Of a stretch of 64,000 bases of DNA, positions 24,702 to 31,425 are shown one piece after another (positions within the stretch are counted from its first letter, which is position 1; the number at the start of each line of letters is the position of its first letter). The translations under genes were made by a program, and so were the position numbers. The notes under the pieces are model-generated. The model made no database searches. It was given only the letters and a program-made list of their open reading frames with translations, and was not told where the DNA came from. The DNA comes from Alicyclobacillus mali NBRC 102425 (lineage in GTDB: Bacteria > Bacillota > Bacilli > Alicyclobacillales > Alicyclobacillaceae). Location of the stretch: positions 1-64,000 of the forward strand of contig NZ_BCSG01000007.1 in the NCBI RefSeq assembly GCF_001570745.1. Direction: 5' to 3'.

Positions 24702-26030
24702 ATGGAATTCAAACTGGCGGACATCGGCGAGGGCATTCACGAGGGCGAGATTCTGCGCTGGGTGGTGAAGGAAGGCGACCAGGTGGAGCAGGATGCGCCG
24801 CTCGTGGAGGTGCAGACGGACAAGGTGGCGGCGGAGCTGCCGTCTCCGGTGGCGGGCGTGATCGAGCGTATCGTGGCGCGCGAAGGGCAGGTGGTGCCCG
24901 TGGGCACGGTGCTCGCGGTCATCAGTGAGGCGGGCGCTCATCCGGCGGCTGCGGCAGCTTCGGTGGCGGCGCCTGTTGCGGCCGAAGTGCAAGCATCCGC
25001 GCAGGAGAAGCCCGCCACGCAGGCAAGTGCAGCGCAAGAGGGGCGAGCGACTGCCGCACCTGGGGCCAGTGGAGCCGCGCGGCGAGGAGGCAAGCGGCGC
25101 GCGCTTGCCACGCCGCACGTGCGCGCGTTGGCTCGCAAGCTCGGGGTGGATATCGACGAGATCGACGGGACGGGCCCGGTCGGCCGGGTGACGGAGGAGG
25201 ACGTGCGCCGCTTTGCGGAGGGTGGGCGCGGGCCTGCGGTGGAACCGGACCGTGGACACACCGAGCATGCGGTGGAAGCCCAGCCTACGGCCGCATCCCG
25301 CGTCGCAACGCCCGAGGCGTCGGGCGAGCTGGTGGAACAGGTGCCGCTGCGCGGTCTGAGGCGGCGCATTGCCGAACACATGGTGCAGGCCAAGCGGATC
25401 ATTCCGCACGCGACGCACATCGATGAGGTGGAGATGGATGGCATCGAGGCGCTCCGCGAGCGGCTGCGGCCGTACGCCGAGGCGCGCGGCGTGAAACTCA
25501 CATCGCTCGCGTTCTTCGTCAAGGCGGTGGCCATCGCGCTCAAGGAGTTCCCGTACGTCAACGCGTCGGTGGACGAGGCGCAGGAGCATGTGCTCCTCAG
25601 GCGCTATTATCACATCGGCATCGCGGTCGACACGGAGCAGGGGCTCATCGTGCCCGTGGTGAAGCACGCGGACCAGAAGTCGGTCTTCGAAATCGGGCGC
25701 GAGGTGTCCGATCTCGCCCGGCGGGCGCGGGAGAACCGCCTGTCGCTCGACGAGGTGACGGGCAGTACGTTCACCATCTCGAACGCCGGCGCGGTCGGGG
25801 GACTGTACGCGACGCCCATTATCAACTATCCCGAATCGGCGATTCTCGGGATTCACAAGATGGCCCCGCGCCCCGTGGTGCGCAACAACGAGATTGTCAT
25901 CCGCAACATCGCCCACGTGTCCCTCTCGTTCGACCATCGCATTATCGACGGCGGCATGGCCATCCGCTTCACCAACCGCGTGCGAGAACTGTTGGAGGAG
26001 CCGGATCGACTGTGGGCGGAACTTCGGTAG
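24702..26030 (+). CDS. 2-oxoacid dehydrogenase E2 (dihydrolipoamide acyltransferase)
   Basis: 442 residues. One lipoyl domain with the lipoylated Lys41 in VEVQTDKVAAE, an Ala/Pro-rich linker, an E3-binding domain near 125-165 (TPHVRALARKLGVDIDEI), a second linker and the catalytic acyltransferase domain ending with the active-site SFDHRIIDGG (His412, Asp416). Transfers the acyl group from E1 to CoA. No E3 (lipoamide dehydrogenase) gene follows, so E3 must be shared from elsewhere in the genome. Confidence 0.93.
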   Translation: MEFKLADIGEGIHEGEILRWVVKEGDQVEQDAPLVEVQTDKVAAELPSPVAGVIERIVAREGQVVPVGTVLAVISEAGAHPAAAAASVAAPVAAEVQASAQEKPATQASAAQEGRATAAPGASGAARRGGKRRALATPHVRALARKLGVDIDEIDGTGPVGRVTEEDVRRFAEGGRGPAVEPDRGHTEHAVEAQPTAASRVATPEASGELVEQVPLRGLRRRIAEHMVQAKRIIPHATHIDEVEMDGIEALRERLRPYAEARGVKLTSLAFFVKAVAIALKEFPYVNASVDEAQEHVLLRRYYHIGIAVDTEQGLIVPVVKHADQKSVFEIGREVSDLARRARENRLSLDEVTGSTFTISNAGAVGGLYATPIINYPESAILGIHKMAPRPVVRNNEIVIRNIAHVSLSFDHRIIDGGMAIRFTNRVRELLEEPDRLWAELR

Positions 26031-26042
26031 GGAGGTGCTCTC

Positions 26043-26810
26043 GTGGCGTACCTTTCCATCCACGATGATGGCCCGGTCCGCGTCATCCGCATCGCGCGCG
26101 ACGAGCGGCTGAACGCGCTCAATCTTGCGCTTGTGGACGAACTGGTTGCGGCCCTCGAGGCTGCGGACACCGAGACGCAGGTGCGCGCCATCGTCGTGAC
26201 GGGCGGCGACAAGGCATTTGCGGCAGGCGCGGATATCGCGGAAATGGCGGATGCGACCGCGGTCGACATGAAGCTGCGCGATCAGTTTCGCGTCTGGGAT
26301 CGGATTCGTGGGGTTCACAAGCCCGTGATTGCCGCCGTTCGAGGCTTCGCGCTGGGCGGGGGATGCGAACTCGCCCTGGCGTGCGATCTCGTCATCGCGG
26401 GCGAGGGCGCGAAGTTCGGTCAGCCGGAGGTGAAGCTGGGGCTCATGCCCGGCGCGGGAGGCACGCAGTGGCTGGCCCGCAGGCTGGGCAAGGCACGGGC
26501 CCTGGAGCTTCTGTGGCTGGGCGAGCCCATCACCGCACAGGAGGCCATGGCGCTCGGGCTCGTGAACCGCGTCGTCCCGGACGAGGCGTGCGTGGCTGAG
26601 GCGGTGGAACTTGGCAAGCGCTTGGCCGAGATGCCGCCCGTGGCGCTTCGCTGCATCAAGGAAGCGGTGTATCAGGCGATGGACACGACGCTCGCGGACG
26701 GCCTCGAGGCGGAGAGAAATCTCTTTTATTTGCTCTTTGCGACGGAGGATGCGCGCGAAGGGATGCGCGCGTTCATGGAACGGCGGACGCCCGCGTTTCG
26801 CGGCCACTGA
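26043..26810 (+). CDS. Enoyl-CoA hydratase, PaaF-like by context
   Basis: 255 residues, GTG start 26043 with GGGAGGTG upstream. Crotonase fold: KAFAAGADIAEMA near 58 and VRGFALGGGCELALACD near 100 form the oxyanion hole; the catalytic Glu pair is at EVKLGLMPGAGGTQ near 130. Most similar in style to short-chain enoyl-CoA hydratases. Last gene of the operon under the paa-type operator, which makes a role in the beta-oxidation-like half of phenylacetate breakdown plausible. Confidence 0.87.
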   Translation: MAYLSIHDDGPVRVIRIARDERLNALNLALVDELVAALEAADTETQVRAIVVTGGDKAFAAGADIAEMADATAVDMKLRDQFRVWDRIRGVHKPVIAAVRGFALGGGCELALACDLVIAGEGAKFGQPEVKLGLMPGAGGTQWLARRLGKARALELLWLGEPITAQEAMALGLVNRVVPDEACVAEAVELGKRLAEMPPVALRCIKEAVYQAMDTTLADGLEAERNLFYLLFATEDAREGMRAFMERRTPAFRGH

Positions 26811-26906
26811 TGAAGCGGAAGGTTCGGCGCACGGCTGGTCGAGGTCATCCGCAAACTCGCCCGCGGTCACGCCTGCGCGCAAAAGGGGGTGCGCGCGCTG
26901 TCATCC

Positions 26907-26920
26907 TGCGCTATGATGAA
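26907..26920 (+). promoter_or_regulatory. Putative -10 region before the rarD-type gene
   Basis: TGCGCTATGATGAA, with TATGAT at 26912-26917, is a 14-base exact copy of 14203-14216. It lies 37 bases before the start of the transporter gene. No convincing -35. Confidence 0.35.
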
Positions 26921-26956
26921 GGGCGTTGAACGAGAGAGAAACGGAGTGGCGCGGCG

Positions 26957-27880
26957 GTGACGGATCGCAAAGGGCTGTGGTACGCGTTTTTGGCCTACGC
27001 GGGCTGGGGGCTCCTCCCTGCGTATTGGAACGTGTTCGAGCGGATGTCTCCGTATGAGCTCCTGTCGTATCGGATGGTGTTTTCGGCGTTGACCATCTGG
27101 ATTTGGGTGGCGCTCGCGCGCCGCGTGCGAAGCGTGGCGGGCGTGATGCGCGACGGACGCCGGGCGCGGCTCATGGCGCTCGGTTCGCTCATGATCACGG
27201 TGAACTGGCTGACGTTCATCGTCGCGGTGAACACCGGGCATGTGGTGGAGTCGAGCCTCGGTTATTACATCAACCCCATTGTGAACGTGCTCTTGGGCCT
27301 GCTCCTCTTTCGCGAGCGGCTCGATGGCTGGCAGTGGGGGGCGCTCGTCGTCGCCGTGGCGGGTGTGGGCATCATGATGGGGGCCTACGGACAGGTACCC
27401 TGGCTGGCGCTCGCGCTCGCCGGATCGTTCGGCCTGTACGGCGTGGTGAAAAAGCGCGTGGATGCAGACGCCGTGCAAAGCCTCACGTGGGAAACCACGC
27501 TGGCCCTGCCGCTCGCTGCCGCGTATCTCGCCGCCACGTTCGCCACACATCGCGTGACCGTCACTCAGCTCACAAGCTGGCAGATGGCGTTGCTTGTCCT
27601 CAGCGGCCTTTTCACGGCCGTGCCGCTGCTTCTGTTCGCCATGGCCGCCAAGCGGTTGAGCCTCGCGACCCTCGGCATGGTCCAGTACATCTCCCCAACC
27701 CTGCAACTCGTCATTGGCCTCGCGGTCGATCACGAAGCCTTCACGCGGGCCGACGCGATAGGATTTGCGTGCATCTGGTTGGCGCTTGCGCTCTACACCA
27801 TCTCCCTCGTGCGAAACGAGCGGCGTCACCGCCATCGTCCAGCAAATTGCCAAGCGGTGAGCGAGGCCGCGAAAGGGTGA
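26957..27880 (+). CDS. rarD: RarD-type EamA permease
   Basis: 307 residues with ten predicted hydrophobic segments in two EamA halves, the drug/metabolite transporter fold. GLWYAFLAYAGWGLLPAYWN near the start and VNTGHVVESSLGYYINPIVNVLLG near 95 are characteristic of RarD (chloramphenicol-sensitivity protein family). Substrate unknown. GTG start at 26957. Followed after 9 bases by an MFS gene on the same strand. Confidence 0.88.
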   Translation: MTDRKGLWYAFLAYAGWGLLPAYWNVFERMSPYELLSYRMVFSALTIWIWVALARRVRSVAGVMRDGRRARLMALGSLMITVNWLTFIVAVNTGHVVESSLGYYINPIVNVLLGLLLFRERLDGWQWGALVVAVAGVGIMMGAYGQVPWLALALAGSFGLYGVVKKRVDADAVQSLTWETTLALPLAAAYLAATFATHRVTVTQLTSWQMALLVLSGLFTAVPLLLFAMAAKRLSLATLGMVQYISPTLQLVIGLAVDHEAFTRADAIGFACIWLALALYTISLVRNERRHRHRPANCQAVSEAAKG

Positions 27881-27889
27881 TATGAATCC

Positions 27890-29146
27890 ATGCCCATGGC
27901 GCCTAAAGCCGTGTTCCGCTCGGCGATGTTGGATATCACGCCGCTTCGCACGTCGCCCGCGTTTTTGCGGCTCTGGATTGGCAGCGGCATCTCCACGCTC
28001 GGGGGCACCATGACGCCCTTCGCGGTCATGCTGCAGGTGTATCGAGCCACGCACAGCACCCTCGATGTCGGGCTGACGGGCCTCGCCAGCGTGCTGCCAG
28101 GTGCGCTGTTCGTGCTCCTCGGCGGAAGCGTGGGCGATCGCGTCGATCGCCGCAAGCTCGCTCTTCTCGCCACAACCGGGCAGATGCTCGTGTCCGCAGT
28201 CCTCGCTGTGCAGGCGCTCATGGCGTGGTCCGCGCTCTGGCTCATCTACGCGCTGTTGTGCGCGCAGTCGGTGCTTGGAGCTATCAACGCCCCCGCGCGC
28301 CGGACGTTTGTGCCGCGCCTTCTGCCCAAGGAGCAGGTCCGAGCGGGGCAGACGCTGAACACCTTGGCCATTCGCTTTGGGGAGGTCGCTGGGCCTTCGC
28401 TTGCGGGCGTGATCGCCAGTTTCGCCGGACTCGGATGGTGTTACGCCTGCGACGCGGCGACGTTTCTCGCGGCGCTCTACGCCATCTATCGTTTGCCGCC
28501 CATGTTGCCAGAGGCCAATGCCAAGCAGGGGGGCATGTTGAGCGGCGTGATGGAGGGACTGCGCTTCTTGGGGCGATCGCGCGCCCTTCTCGGCGCCATG
28601 TTGGCTGACCTCAGCGTCACCGTGCTCGGCGTGCCCACCGCGCTCCTGCCGGCGCTTGTGAGCGAGCGCTTCGGTGGCCGGCCGGAGACGCTCGGCCTGA
28701 TGATGGGCGCCACCGGCATCGGCGGCCTGGTCATCCTGGCCCTGTCGGGCCCTGTGCGCCACATTCGGTCCGAAGGCAAAGCCATTCTGGTCGCCTGTGC
28801 CGTCTGGGCCATCGCCGCAGGGGGCCTCGGACTCGCCCCCTTCGTCTGGCTCTGCGTGGCCCTGCTCGGGCTGATGGGCGCGGCAGACTCCATCCTCGTG
28901 GTGATGCGCTCGACGCTCATCCAGCAGCGCACGCCGGACGGCCTGCGCGGACGCATTTCCAGCGTGGATTACCTGGTGGGGACGGGCGGTCCGCAGCTCG
29001 GCAATCTCCGCGCGGGACTTGTGGGGAGCCTGCTCCCGCCCGGAGCGTCCATCGCCGTCGGCGGACTTTCCACGCTCGCCGCCATCCTTTGCGTCGGCTG
29101 GTTCGTCCCCGAGTTGCGGAGGGCGCGCGGGGAAGGGGGCGCATGA
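27890..29146 (+). CDS. MFS transporter, DHA3/EntS-like
   Basis: 418 residues with twelve hydrophobic segments. The loop between helices 2 and 3 reads GGSVGDRVDRRKL, the usual MFS motif A variant. The first helices (FLRLWIGSGISTLGGTMTPFAVMLQVY) resemble EntS/macrolide-efflux type exporters. Two Met starts (27890, 27896) are possible after GAAAGGG. Probably an efflux system; substrate unknown. Confidence 0.85.
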   Translation: MPMAPKAVFRSAMLDITPLRTSPAFLRLWIGSGISTLGGTMTPFAVMLQVYRATHSTLDVGLTGLASVLPGALFVLLGGSVGDRVDRRKLALLATTGQMLVSAVLAVQALMAWSALWLIYALLCAQSVLGAINAPARRTFVPRLLPKEQVRAGQTLNTLAIRFGEVAGPSLAGVIASFAGLGWCYACDAATFLAALYAIYRLPPMLPEANAKQGGMLSGVMEGLRFLGRSRALLGAMLADLSVTVLGVPTALLPALVSERFGGRPETLGLMMGATGIGGLVILALSGPVRHIRSEGKAILVACAVWAIAAGGLGLAPFVWLCVALLGLMGAADSILVVMRSTLIQQRTPDGLRGRISSVDYLVGTGGPQLGNLRAGLVGSLLPPGASIAVGGLSTLAAILCVGWFVPELRRARGEGGA

Positions 29147-29186
29147 ATCCATCCGCCTTCCCCGCACTCGGTTTGGGAACCGTTTC

Positions 29187-29585
29187 TCAGTCGCGCCGGT
29201 ATTCGGCGTCCGTGACGTGCTCCAACCAATCGACCGGCGAACCGTCGAGAGCTTCCTGAATCGCCATGTGCGCCATGGCGTGTTCCGGCGAAGCGCCGTG
29301 CCAGTGCCTTTCGCCAGGCTCGAACCAAACGATGTCCCCGGGGTAAACCTCCTGGACCGATTCGCCTTCTCGTTGAACCCAGCCCACGCCTTCCAGAATG
29401 ACCAACAGCTGGCCAAGCGGATGCGTGTGCCACGCCGTTCGTGCACCGGGTTCAAATCGGACGACCGCCGCGCCCACGCGGGATGGCTCCTCCGCGTTCC
29501 AGACGGGCGTGATGGAGACGCGCCCTGTGAAGGTCGCGGAGGACCCAGCGGACGGTTTGCGCTCTCGGTTGCGGACAATTTTCAT
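29187..29585 (-). CDS. Cupin-domain protein
   Basis: 132 residues from ATG 29585 (GGGAGGAG 8 bases upstream). Single cupin barrel: WHTHPLGQLLVILEGVGW provides the first metal-binding motif (two His, then Gln/Glu position), PGDIVWFEPGERHWHG the second His. Resembles the carboxymuconolactone-decarboxylase-associated cupin proteins; function unknown. It lies 33 bases after the alcohol dehydrogenase gene on the same strand, so one transcript is likely. Confidence 0.85.
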   Translation of the reverse strand: MKIVRNRERKPSAGSSATFTGRVSITPVWNAEEPSRVGAAVVRFEPGARTAWHTHPLGQLLVILEGVGWVQREGESVQEVYPGDIVWFEPGERHWHGASPEHAMAHMAIQEALDGSPVDWLEHVTDAEYRRD

Positions 29586-29618
29586 GCAAACTCCTCCCTT
29601 GACGTCTCGCGACAAGAC

Positions 29619-30641
29619 TCACGCGTCCGGCCACAAAAGGGCTTTGATGGCGCGGCGCTCGTGCATCGCTCGATAACCTTCCGCCACCTGTTCAAGCGGC
29701 AGTTCGAGATCGAACACTTTCCCGGGCTGAATCTTTCCCTCCCACACCAACTGGATGAGATCCGGCAAGTATCGGCGGACCGGCGCCGGACCTCCATGCA
29801 GGTGAATCTGTTTGTAAAACAGCAACCGTCCGTCCAAGGACACCCCGTGTGGTACGCCCACGAAGCTCATATGCCCACCCGGGCGCGTGCACTGGATGGC
29901 CTGCATCATGGATTCATTTGTGCCGACGCATTCGAGCACCGACTCCGCGCCGAGGCCGTCCGTCATGTCCAGGATGCGCTTGACTCCTGCTTCTCCGCGC
30001 TCCTCCACAATGTCCGTGGCGCCAAATTCCTTCGCCAGAGCCTGTCTCTTCTCGTGCCGGCTCATCACGATAATCCGCGAGGCGCCCATCTGCTTGGCCG
30101 CGATCACGGCGCAGAGTCCCACAGCGCCGTCGCCGACAATCACCGCGGTCTTGCCTGGACGCACCTCCGCAGCGTCCGCGGCAAACCAGCCTGTGCCCAT
30201 CACGTCCGAGAGCGTGAGGAGGCTTGGAATGAGGGCGCGATCCGGCATGCCCGGCGTGGGCACGAGCGTGCCGTCTGCCCAGGGGATGCGCACATAAGGC
30301 GCCTGGGCGCCGGGGATGCTGCGCCGATTGACGCACGAGGACGGGTACCCTGCTTGGCAGATGGGGCACGTGCCATCAGTCGCGAAAAACGCCCCAATCA
30401 CAAATTGTCCTGGCTTCACGTGGCGGACGTCCGGGCCCACCTCTTCGACGATGCCGACGTATTCATGTCCCATGGGGATGGGTTTCTCGATGGGGTTCAG
30501 CCCGCGGTACGTCCAGAGATCGGAACCACACACGCAGGTGGCGACGATGCGAATGATGGCATCAGTGGGTTCCTCAATCCGCGGGTCTTCTCGATCTTCG
30601 TAGCGGACGTCCCAAGGAGCGTGGATCACGGTACCTTTCAT
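29619..30641 (-). CDS. Zinc-dependent alcohol dehydrogenase family protein
   Basis: 340 residues, medium-chain dehydrogenase. Catalytic zinc ligands are in CVCGSDLWTYRG near 37 and GHEYVGIVEEVG near 58; the NAD(P) Rossmann motif is VGDGAVGLCAV near 172. The structural-zinc loop TCPICQAGYPSSC shows only three cysteines where four are usual, so structural zinc may be lost or altered. ATG 30641 has GGAGG upstream. Substrate unknown. Confidence 0.87.
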   Translation of the reverse strand: MKGTVIHAPWDVRYEDREDPRIEEPTDAIIRIVATCVCGSDLWTYRGLNPIEKPIPMGHEYVGIVEEVGPDVRHVKPGQFVIGAFFATDGTCPICQAGYPSSCVNRRSIPGAQAPYVRIPWADGTLVPTPGMPDRALIPSLLTLSDVMGTGWFAADAAEVRPGKTAVIVGDGAVGLCAVIAAKQMGASRIIVMSRHEKRQALAKEFGATDIVEERGEAGVKRILDMTDGLGAESVLECVGTNESMMQAIQCTRPGGHMSFVGVPHGVSLDGRLLFYKQIHLHGGPAPVRRYLPDLIQLVWEGKIQPGKVFDLELPLEQVAEGYRAMHERRAIKALLWPDA

Positions 30642-30815
30642 GCGAAAGACCTCCTTTGCAAAGGTTCAGGTCTATTCTTTCACAGCGATTGTCTCAATGC
30701 CTAATCCAATGTGACTCGTTGCGAGGATTCGTGAGGATTTCTACACAGGAGGCAATATTTTGTCTATCGTTACGCGTGCGGTTTGGAACTTGGTGGAGTA
30801 AAAGGAGGCACCATC

Positions 30816-30866
30816 TTGGGGGTCACTCCCTGCCCGTCTCATCAGGCGGGAGGGGGGAGGGCATGA
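30816..30866 (+). CDS. Short upstream ORF coupled to the holin-like toxin
   Basis: Sixteen codons starting TTG at 30816 after AAAAGGAGG (30800-30808), reading GVTPCPSHQ and ending in a TGA that overlaps the toxin ATG (ATGA). The strong ribosome binding site and stop/start overlap suggest translational coupling. It may not yield a functional peptide. Confidence 0.4.
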   Translation: MGVTPCPSHQAGGGRA

Positions 30867-30967
30867 CCGTGGCGGATGCGCTGTCACTTCTGATTCAGTT
30901 TGGATCGTTCGTGATGACGTGTTTGTCGCTGGTTGTCGCCTTGGTTCTTGCCTTGACGCGCAAGTGA
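30863..30967 (+). CDS. Holin-like small toxin (Hol_Tox family)
   Basis: 34 residues, MTVADALSLLIQFGSF and then a hydrophobic helix ending LALTRK. The pattern MTVxxALSLxxxFG plus one transmembrane helix and a basic tail is that of the putative holin-like toxins of Bacillales, some of which are toxins of type I toxin-antitoxin systems. AGGGGGGAGG lies directly before ATG 30863. An upstream stem CTCCC...GGGAG (30826-30852) could cover part of this site. The stop is inside the 5' arm of a strong hairpin. Membrane toxicity is inferred from family. Confidence 0.7.
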   Translation: MTVADALSLLIQFGSFVMTCLSLVVALVLALTRK

Positions 30968-31004
30968 CCGCCCCCATAGGTTCACGGCCCTTGGGGCGGT
31001 CACT
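30963..31004 (+). terminator. Hairpin at the end of the toxin gene
   Basis: Perfect 12-bp arms AGTGACCGCCCC and GGGGCGGTCACT around an 18-base loop; the toxin stop codon is in the left arm. No T-tract follows on either strand. It would protect or end the toxin mRNA and could also be part of an overlapping antisense RNA. Confidence 0.6.
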
Positions 31005-31032
31005 GCTCAAAGCTATTGATGCGTATAGCAGC

Positions 31033-31091
31033 GGGCAGGGATCCTGCCCAGGCGTCGGTGCCTGAGCGTCGGAGCCGCGAACTCCGGCGCT
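31033..31091. repeat. Three consecutive hairpins between toxin and bmr leader
   Basis: GGGCAGG-GAT-CCTGCCC (31033-31049), CAGGC-GTCGGT-GCCTG (31049-31064) and AGCGTCGGAG...CTCCGGCGCT (31065-31091). The third pairs fully only in plus-strand RNA (one G-U pair). This gene-free stretch between the toxin and the leader ORF may be a structured RNA, or the body of an antitoxin RNA read from the other strand. A TATGAT/TACAAT-like box on the minus strand lies just right of it, near 31098-31112. Confidence 0.45.
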
Positions 31092-31166
31092 CTTCTCATT
31101 GTAAGTGTATCATACTTGGAATATTCGTCCATGCGGCAGTTGTTCTGCGTCCGAGGTTCTTCGGCG

Positions 31167-31195
31167 TTGACGCGCTTCACCAGAAGTGATATGTT
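31167..31195 (+). promoter_or_regulatory. SigmaA-type promoter of the bmr leader
   Basis: -35 TTGACG (31167-31172), 17-base spacer, -10 TATGTT (31190-31195). Transcription should begin near 31202, about 20 bases before the leader Shine-Dalgarno. Confidence 0.65.
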
Positions 31196-31236
31196 CAATT
31201 CTGACAGTCTGCACGGAAGAGAGGAGGTCGAAGCCC

Positions 31237-31323
31237 ATGGTTCGGATGACGACGCTACAGCTACTCGCCAAGCCATTCGCGTTTCCATTTGCGGCTCGAC
31301 CTCCTCGCGCAAGCGCCGTCTAG
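31237..31323 (+). CDS. Leader peptide of the bmrCD operon
   Basis: 28 codons from ATG 31237 after GAGAGGAGG. Begins MVRMTTLQLLAKPFAFPF and ends RPPRASAV. It uses two CTA leucine codons (CTA CAG CTA), rare-looking in this GC-rich genome, a repetitive Pro/Phe/Ala middle and an Arg-Pro-Pro-Arg stretch, features that can slow ribosomes. The stop codon lies in the loop of the B':C hairpin. It occupies the position of B. subtilis BmrB (leader of bmrCD) but I see no clear sequence similarity to it. The gene is too short to be judged by coding statistics. Confidence 0.6.
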   Translation: MVRMTTLQLLAKPFAFPFAARPPRASAV

Positions 31324-31379
31324 GGCGCTGGCGCGAGTTGCACACGCGGCTCGCGCCAACTCATTCCACACTCGGACTG

Positions 31380-31406
31380 GGCATGCCGCGCGAGGCATGC
31401 CTTTTT
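31380..31406 (+). terminator. Attenuator terminator before bmrC
   Basis: GGCATGCC-GCGCGA-GGCATGCC followed by TTTTT, ending 20 bases before the bmrC start. An intrinsic terminator placed between promoter and gene implies conditional read-through. Confidence 0.8.
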
Positions 31407-31425
31407 GCGTCTAGGGGGCCTGTTT

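Larger units (their letters stand above)
31221..31406 (+). promoter_or_regulatory. Ribosome-mediated transcription attenuator of the bmrCD operon
   Basis: Chain of competing pairings. A (GAGGAGGTCGA, 31221-31231, the leader SD) pairs perfectly with B (31296-31306). B' (31304-31317) pairs with C (31324-31337) in 13 of 14 positions around the leader stop codon. C (31330-31337) also pairs with D (31350-31357) over 8 bp. D pairs with GCGCGAG (31388-31394) in the terminator loop. The final terminator is at 31380-31406. A ribosome stalled early would leave B' free for C and D free to oppose the terminator; normal translation would favour C:D and termination. The order of events is inferred. Confidence 0.7.

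Noticed and set aside
26867-29578. Minus-strand open frame of 903 codons opposite the rarD and MFS genes
   Set aside because: Same reason: an Arg/Gly/His-rich shadow of transporter genes with clear transmembrane patterns on the plus strand.
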